Assembly: GCF_013365535.1 (NCBI RefSeq)
Contig: NZ_CP053590.1
Span: forward strand, 2,470,501-2,534,500
DNA length: 64,000 nucleotides
Origin: Aquimarina sp. TRL1
GTDB taxonomy: Bacteria; Bacteroidota; Bacteroidia; Flavobacteriales; Flavobacteriaceae
Direction: 5' to 3'
In this document: positions 59,029-64,000 of the stretch, piece by piece
How the letters are laid out: each line of letters opens with the position of its first letter
Position numbering within the stretch: position 1 is the stretch's first letter
Position numbers and translations under genes: made by a program
Notes under the pieces: model-generated
What the model saw: only the letters and a program-made list of their open reading frames with translations
Database searches by the model: none
What the model was told of the DNA's origin: nothing

Positions 59029-61767
59029 ATGAAAATTATATATATGTTGTTGCTTCTTATAGGAGCGACCTGGGGAGCGACTGCTCAAAAAGTAGTTCTT
59101 TCAGGAAAAGTTCAGGATGAGAAAGGGAATGTTTTGGAGATGGCGAATGTAATTGCATATAAAAACTCAGGAACAGAGATGGTGGCTTATGGAATTTCTA
59201 ATGATCAGGGAAAATATAAACTGGTAGTTCCCGGGGATGCTATGTATACATTAAAAGTAAGCTACCTGGGATTAACAGCAGATGATAGAGAAATTAAAGT
59301 ATCAAAGACAGATCAGACAATAGATTTCATAATGAAAGCGGATGAAAACAGTTTGGATGAAGTAGAATTAGTATATGAAATGCCGGTAGTGGTAAAAGGA
59401 GATACAGTGGTTTATAATACAGATTCATTTACCAATGGAGCAGAAAAAAAATTAGGAGATGTATTAAAAAAGTTACCAGGAATAGAGGTTACAGAAAATG
59501 GAGAGATAGAAGTAGAGGGGAAGAAAGTGTCCAAGGTTATGGTAGAGGGGAAAGATTTTTTTGACGGAAATTCTAAATTGGCGACAGGAAACATTCCTGC
59601 CGATGCTTTGGATAAGGTAGAAGTACTTCGTAATTACGAAGAGGTGGATCAAATGAGAGGATTAAGTAATTCTCAAGATCAGGTAGCAATTAATGTAAAG
59701 CTAAAAGAAGGGAAAAAGAATTTTTGGTTTGGAGATGTTAAAGCTGGCGCTGGAGTAGGGAATACAGAGAGACACTTGGTGAAACCAAAGTTGTTTTATT
59801 ATAACCCCGCTTATAGTCTTAATCTATTAGGAGATATTAATGATATTGGAGAAGTACCTTTTACATTACAGGACTATTTTAATTTTACTGGAGGCTTGAG
59901 GAACCTGGAGAAAGGAGGAACAAGTCTTGATTTTTCTTTGGATAATATCGGACTTTCACTACTGGGTAATAATAGGGCTAGAGAAGTTGCTACAAAATTT
60001 GGAGCAGCTAACTTTTCGTATAATAAAATTAAAGGGTTAGATATTTCAGGCTATAGTATTTTTAATAAGACAAGAACCAGTCTGCTTACTAATATCAGAC
60101 GGTTATACATTGATAATACACCTTCTGATACGGATAATACTATAGAAGAGGTTACGCAAGCTGCGGAGCAAAATAATCAGATAGGAATGTTGAAATTAAA
60201 TGCAGTGTATAAACCTTCTACAAAACTCAGAATAGATTATGATCTTCTGGGGAAAATATCCAGTTTAGAAGAAACCTCTTCATTTTTGTCCAGAAGAGAG
60301 GAAGCTATAGAAGATATTAGAGAGAATGGCGAAAATAAACCAGCTTCTTTAACACAAAATATCAATGCATACTATACTGCAACAACGAAAGATGTTTTTT
60401 CGTTTTCAGCACAACATTTATTGCAGAAAGAAATACCATTATATAATGCCATCCGGGATGATATTCCTTTTAGAGGAGTGTTTACTACAATACATAATCC
60501 GATTGATCCGACACAAGATACATTTTATCCTTTGAAGCAGAGTGATCGATATGATATCAATCAGGAAAAAGAAATTAGAACGAATAAATTAGATAGTAGA
60601 TTAGATTATTATAGAGTGTTAACCAAAAAAAGTAATCTTAATTTTTATGCTGGTAATACATTGAGTCATCAAAGGTTTACCTCCAGAATTTTTCAACAGT
60701 TAGAAGAAGAAGAAAACACCTTTGCTGATAATGAATTTGCTAATCAGGTAACATATGGGTTTTTAGATACATATCTGGGACTTAGGTATAAATTTATAAA
60801 AGGAATTTTTACAATTAATCCGGGAATTAGTCTTCATAATTATCAATTAAGAGATGAACAGTTGGGAACTACAGAGGTAAGGAAGTCCTGGAAACTCCTT
60901 CCTGATTTTTTTGCGACAGCGCGACTAAAAAAGAATGAAACTGTTAATTTCCGATACCAAATGACGGCTAATTATACAGATGTTAACAAACTGGCATTAG
61001 GGTATGTTTTTGATTCATATAATGCATTATACAGAGGAAATCGCAATTTAGAGAATGCTTTATATAATGATTTGTCTCTGTCTTATCATAGTTTCAATAT
61101 GTTTAATCATACCACTGTTTATGCTTATGCAAAATATACACATCGGCAAAACCCAATAAAAAATACTAGTGTTATTTCGGGGATTAATCAGGTACATACT
61201 CCAGTCAATTCCAATTTTGCAGATGAGGTATTTGCTGCTATGGGTGAATTCTCCAGAAGTTTTGGAAAGGTGAAAGGGAAACTGAGGGCAAATGTTAATA
61301 ATGCCTGGTATAATACGATTGTGAATGGAGACGCTAGTAAAAGTACAAGCTTTACTCAGGAATATGAAATAGCAGGGTCGACGAATTTTAAACAAGGTCC
61401 GAATGTTGATATAGGATACAAACTTGCGATCAATGAATATAATAATAACGGAGCAAAGAATGTATTTTATACAAAACAACCGTATGTAAAATTAGAATGG
61501 CAGTTCTTAAAAGGATTTTTATGGAATGCTTCTTACAATTATTTCTTGTATCAGAATAAAGAGCGAACATTAAATGAATATGGAATTCTTAATGGAGAAA
61601 TATCATATCAGAAACCTCAGGGGAAATGGGAGTATGCTATTTCAGCTACGAATCTTTTGAACACAGCGTATATATATCAGGATCATTTTAATGAGGTGTA
61701 TAATAGTACCTCTCAGTACGCGATACAACCTCGCTATTGGATGTTTGGAATTACATATAATTTATAA
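59029..61767 (+). CDS. TonB-dependent-receptor-like outer-membrane barrel with CarboxypepD_reg-like domain
   Basis: 912 residues. Signal peptide to about 20. Residues 21-105 form a carboxypeptidase-regulatory-like domain (VVLSGKVQDEKGNVLEMANV). A plug-like domain covers about 120-225 (VVKGDTVVYNTDSFTNGAEK, LGDVLKKLPGIEVTENGEI, IPADALDKVEVLRNYEEV). The remainder is a barrel of amphipathic strands ending in WMFGITYNL with the C-terminal aromatic/Leu pattern of outer-membrane proteins. No SusD partner is present, so it is not a polysaccharide-utilisation pair. It is probably cotranscribed with the GLPGLI gene. Confidence 0.92.
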   Translation: MKIIYMLLLLIGATWGATAQKVVLSGKVQDEKGNVLEMANVIAYKNSGTEMVAYGISNDQGKYKLVVPGDAMYTLKVSYLGLTADDREIKVSKTDQTIDFIMKADENSLDEVELVYEMPVVVKGDTVVYNTDSFTNGAEKKLGDVLKKLPGIEVTENGEIEVEGKKVSKVMVEGKDFFDGNSKLATGNIPADALDKVEVLRNYEEVDQMRGLSNSQDQVAINVKLKEGKKNFWFGDVKAGAGVGNTERHLVKPKLFYYNPAYSLNLLGDINDIGEVPFTLQDYFNFTGGLRNLEKGGTSLDFSLDNIGLSLLGNNRAREVATKFGAANFSYNKIKGLDISGYSIFNKTRTSLLTNIRRLYIDNTPSDTDNTIEEVTQAAEQNNQIGMLKLNAVYKPSTKLRIDYDLLGKISSLEETSSFLSRREEAIEDIRENGENKPASLTQNINAYYTATTKDVFSFSAQHLLQKEIPLYNAIRDDIPFRGVFTTIHNPIDPTQDTFYPLKQSDRYDINQEKEIRTNKLDSRLDYYRVLTKKSNLNFYAGNTLSHQRFTSRIFQQLEEEENTFADNEFANQVTYGFLDTYLGLRYKFIKGIFTINPGISLHNYQLRDEQLGTTEVRKSWKLLPDFFATARLKKNETVNFRYQMTANYTDVNKLALGYVFDSYNALYRGNRNLENALYNDLSLSYHSFNMFNHTTVYAYAKYTHRQNPIKNTSVISGINQVHTPVNSNFADEVFAAMGEFSRSFGKVKGKLRANVNNAWYNTIVNGDASKSTSFTQEYEIAGSTNFKQGPNVDIGYKLAINEYNNNGAKNVFYTKQPYVKLEWQFLKGFLWNASYNYFLYQNKERTLNEYGILNGEISYQKPQGKWEYAISATNLLNTAYIYQDHFNEVYNSTSQYAIQPRYWMFGITYNL

Positions 61768-61806
61768 ATGCAAAAATAGTTTTTAGAAAAAGCAGGGAGA
61801 AGAATG

Positions 61807-62817
61807 TTACTTTTTGGACTCACTTAGATTCCATTTTATTCCAGGTTTAAAAAGAACTTCTTCTTCTCCTGTAATGGCATTGACTTCTTTTTTTAAGGAG
61901 GCAAAAAGCGTAATGTTTGGAATCAGGTAAGCTTCTGCATAGGCTCCAAAATTAATGCTTTCGGTTTGTCCATTATGGTATATCTCAGAAGATATGATGA
62001 GCTTTTCTCCGTATTTTCTAAGAGCAATCCCTCCTATAACTCCATCTGAATTAGAAAGATTTCCATGTTGATATCGGTACATAAGCATGCTATTGATACT
62101 AATGCCGTTTTTTCCAAAATCATATTGCCCGCTGATCCAGGCTTGGTGGCGATAGGTGATGATACTATCAGTTTTGAAGGCGTTATTACGAGCTCTTCCG
62201 GCAACAGCATATCCGATGGAAAGGGCTCCTCCTTTTTGTTGTCTATAGGCTTTTTTAGTTTTCTCGTAAGCGATTTTGAGAGCATTGTTTTCTACAATAG
62301 TTCCAGGGTCGTGGTGATGAGGTCCCGGATCTTCTTTAGGAAGTAATTCCCTGTCGATACTCTCACCTAAAGCCTTATTGTATAAAATATCCTTACTATC
62401 CCAAAGTGTCATCCTGAGCCCTCCGGAGAATAGCATGTCGTCAGGGAAATCAGTAGCGTTAATTGTAGCAAGAGATAGTTGAAGATTTGCCAGAAAGCGA
62501 CTCCAGTATTTTGTTCTGTATTCTTCTATATTTTGTAATCTTCCACCAAAGTTAAAATACGGGTTAAAATCAATAGCTAAGCCAGGACTAACATTATTAC
62601 CACTGATAAAATTTGTAGCCAGTTGCGTAATGACTTCTTGTGCTGCTGTAGCCCGTAATACAGTTGTCGGATTAGCATCAAGTACAGCAAAAGCAGGACT
62701 CTCAGGGATGCTGTAATCCAGTTTATAACGAAATGCCTCGGTGTTGTTTTCTTGAGCGATCCCGATATATAACCACCCAAACAGAAAAAGATAGTTTATG
62801 AGTCTATTTGCTTCCAT
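61807..62817 (-). CDS. Uncharacterised secreted, probably outer-membrane beta-barrel, protein
   Basis: 336 residues. Signal peptide with core YLFLFGWLYIGIAQ. Many short alternating strands (WISGQYDFGKNGISINSMLM, IGGIALRKYGEKLIISSEIY, INFGAYAEAYLIPNITLFAS) suggest a barrel; it has an HHH-containing loop (PGPHHHDPG). The last strand is KPGIKWNLSESKK. Not recognised. Its first 22 bp overlap the end of the upstream small gene, so the two are translated together. Confidence 0.75.
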   Translation of the reverse strand: MEANRLINYLFLFGWLYIGIAQENNTEAFRYKLDYSIPESPAFAVLDANPTTVLRATAAQEVITQLATNFISGNNVSPGLAIDFNPYFNFGGRLQNIEEYRTKYWSRFLANLQLSLATINATDFPDDMLFSGGLRMTLWDSKDILYNKALGESIDRELLPKEDPGPHHHDPGTIVENNALKIAYEKTKKAYRQQKGGALSIGYAVAGRARNNAFKTDSIITYRHQAWISGQYDFGKNGISINSMLMYRYQHGNLSNSDGVIGGIALRKYGEKLIISSEIYHNGQTESINFGAYAEAYLIPNITLFASLKKEVNAITGEEEVLFKPGIKWNLSESKK

Positions 62818-63242
62818 AGGTTTGTTGTGGGGTTTTGAGAATCGATAAGATGCTTGAAGATAATGTGATTTCCAAATTGAAGTTGCTTTCCATCTCCTAC
62901 AAAGGGAACAATCCTGGAAGCCGTTTTTTTCCAGCGTTGTATTGTGTCCTGAATGATTCGGATGGTGAATTCTCCTCGCTCCAGATTTTTAATCATAGCA
63001 CATGAGTTCACAGACCATGCGAGAGAGTTGTTCTCTAACTTATCCGGTTTTTGAGGGATAATGCATTCGTCGAATCCTTTATCCCCAGTAATCAAATTCC
63101 ACTTTTCTTTTTTTATCCATTTTTCATCTTGTAGTTCCCATAGAACAAAAGAAGAGTTGGATCGAATTCCATTGTTTACAGTAAGTTGTATTTTTATAGG
63201 ACCGCCTTTGGGATCAATAAGGCAATAATTAGATGCAGGCAT
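62796..63242 (-). CDS. Uncharacterised protein, first gene of an overlapping pair
   Basis: 148 residues, beta-rich, with paired Cys (Cys7; ECII; NSCAMI) and no signal peptide: MPASNYCLIDPKGGPIKIQL, then SFVLWELQDEKWIKKEKW, GEFTIRIIQDTIQRW. It shares a 22-bp overlap with the barrel protein. The lack of a signal peptide next to a secreted partner is odd; the start may be misplaced, but no upstream in-frame ATG with a signal was seen. Not recognised. Confidence 0.65.
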   Translation of the reverse strand: MPASNYCLIDPKGGPIKIQLTVNNGIRSNSSFVLWELQDEKWIKKEKWNLITGDKGFDECIIPQKPDKLENNSLAWSVNSCAMIKNLERGEFTIRIIQDTIQRWKKTASRIVPFVGDGKQLQFGNHIIFKHLIDSQNPTTNLWKQIDS

Positions 63243-63381
63243 ATGGTTTGAAGAGGATTGTGTGATGTGTTAAACAAAGCGTGATTTCTTAATCGTAAAA
63301 TTAGGGAATTAATTTATGACATAAGATGATTTCAATAGATGAATTGAGAATTTTAATGAATTCGAGAAAGGTATTAAAATA

Positions 63382-63410
63382 AAAAAACTTCCTGTCTAAG
63401 GAAGTTTTTT
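63382..63410 (-). terminator. Rho-independent terminator
   Basis: AAAAAACTTCC (63382-63392) and GGAAGTTTTTT (63400-63410), 24 bp after the 124-codon minus-strand gene. Confidence 0.85.
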
Positions 63411-63433
63411 TATTATTTAGTGAGAAAATACTG

Positions 63434-63808
63434 TTACCACCCAGAAATACTGGATTCACCACTAAAAGATGGTATTGGGATAAAAACAGTGTCTATTTTT
63501 CGAGTAATATACGTTCCCATTTTTACAATCCGTTCTTTATTTTTAAGAATAATTTTTTTAGTTCGTTTCCATTCTTCGAGACTAAAAAAATCAGTACTGC
63601 TTCCTAAAGTTTCATTATATGATGCAGTCTCTGAGGATTTAAAAATAAGATTATTTTCTGTGTCACTATTCTTTTCTGTACTATAGGTACCTTCTTCAAT
63701 CGTAAGATCAAGAGATTTTACGCATTGAGTAACATTTTTGTGATCCTGAGCATATGAAAATTGCCCGATCCATAATGCAATAATAATTAGAACAATTTTT
63801 ACTTTCAT
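63434..63808 (-). CDS. Small secreted protein, unknown function
   Basis: 124 residues. Signal peptide MKVKIVLIIIALWIGQFSYA, then a Ser/Thr/Glu-rich body (DLTIEEGTYSTEKNSDTENN; SSETASYNETLGSSTDF) and a basic helix (WKRTKKIILKNKERIVKM). One Cys. Not recognised. It has its own terminator; the 192 bp upstream to the window edge must hold its promoter, which I could not identify. Confidence 0.7.
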   Translation of the reverse strand: MKVKIVLIIIALWIGQFSYAQDHKNVTQCVKSLDLTIEEGTYSTEKNSDTENNLIFKSSETASYNETLGSSTDFFSLEEWKRTKKIILKNKERIVKMGTYITRKIDTVFIPIPSFSGESSISGW

Positions 63809-64000
63809 TATTCTGGGGTTAATAGTTTTACAATTACGATTTACAATACTTACTATTTGTTTTTTAGTATAACCTAAAATTAGGAAATTTAGTATTATAG
63901 AACTCTTAAAAAATCTAAAAACAACAGTTAACGTTTGTTGTTTTGTTTTGTGTATTTTGTTGTTTTTTAAGTTTTTAAGGTTTTGATGTAGCTAAAATAA

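Overview
The window looks like a chromosomal segment of a marine, AT-rich member of the Flavobacteriaceae (Bacteroidota), something like Aquimarina. The evidence is several secreted proteins ending in type IX secretion (T9SS) type A sorting domains, GLPGLI and DUF5686 proteins, CarboxypepD_reg-like outer-membrane barrels, a Na+/nucleoside symporter, a membrane pyrophosphatase, FabV, and promoters of the Bacteroidota type (TTTG, about 20 bp, TAnnTTTG). Genus assignment is inference; no rRNA is present.

Layout. 1-2539 (minus) is the 5' part of a giant repeat-rich surface protein that runs off the left edge. 3032-10432 (plus) is the most distinctive block: a type VI secretion (T6SS) export-and-effector module made of VgrG, a PAAR protein with a tail, a 1068-residue VasX-like membrane-active effector and two paralogous two-helix membrane proteins that are probably immunity proteins. 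No T6SS sheath, baseplate or membrane-complex gene is in the window, so it is an orphan island that must use machinery encoded elsewhere. 10610-19445 holds a DTG-motif aspartic protease, an ACMSD-like amidohydrolase, a secreted pair (a T9SS cargo and a protein with five 126-bp repeats plus a DUF1566 domain) and a multidomain secreted zinc metalloprotease with carbohydrate-binding modules.

19446-21438 has no large gene. It contains tRNA-Cys(GCA), several minus-strand hairpin terminators, tiny ORFs missed by length cut-offs, and a three-way-junction palindromic element. 21439-31543 mixes flavodoxin and a divergent CxCPxC protein sharing a palindromic control region, FabV, a pentapeptide-repeat membrane protein, a nitroreductase, a helical lipoprotein, a divergent DUF559 nuclease-like / S24 repressor pair with mirror-image operators, an App1-type phosphatase and the membrane pyrophosphatase. 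31839-45117 is mostly housekeeping: soluble pyrophosphatase, DUF5686 protein, PDH E1 beta, EtfBA, bifunctional nuclease, nucleoside transporter, ThyA, TonB-like protein, 2TM protein, FolA, fructosamine kinase and FabD.

45195-63808 holds a secreted amidohydrolase, SNF2-family ATPase, sugar aminotransferase, T9SS lipase-like protein, Kdo transferase, DUF2461 protein, deoxynucleoside kinase, and a histidine kinase/response regulator operon. The kinase operon is divergent from a GLPGLI/TonB-receptor-like pair, across an intergenic region holding three GTTAAC sites spaced exactly 10 bp apart. The window ends with three unrecognised minus-strand secreted or outer-membrane genes.

Several gene starts were moved inward on the basis of signal peptides or promoters lying downstream of the longest possible start; these are stated in each entry.
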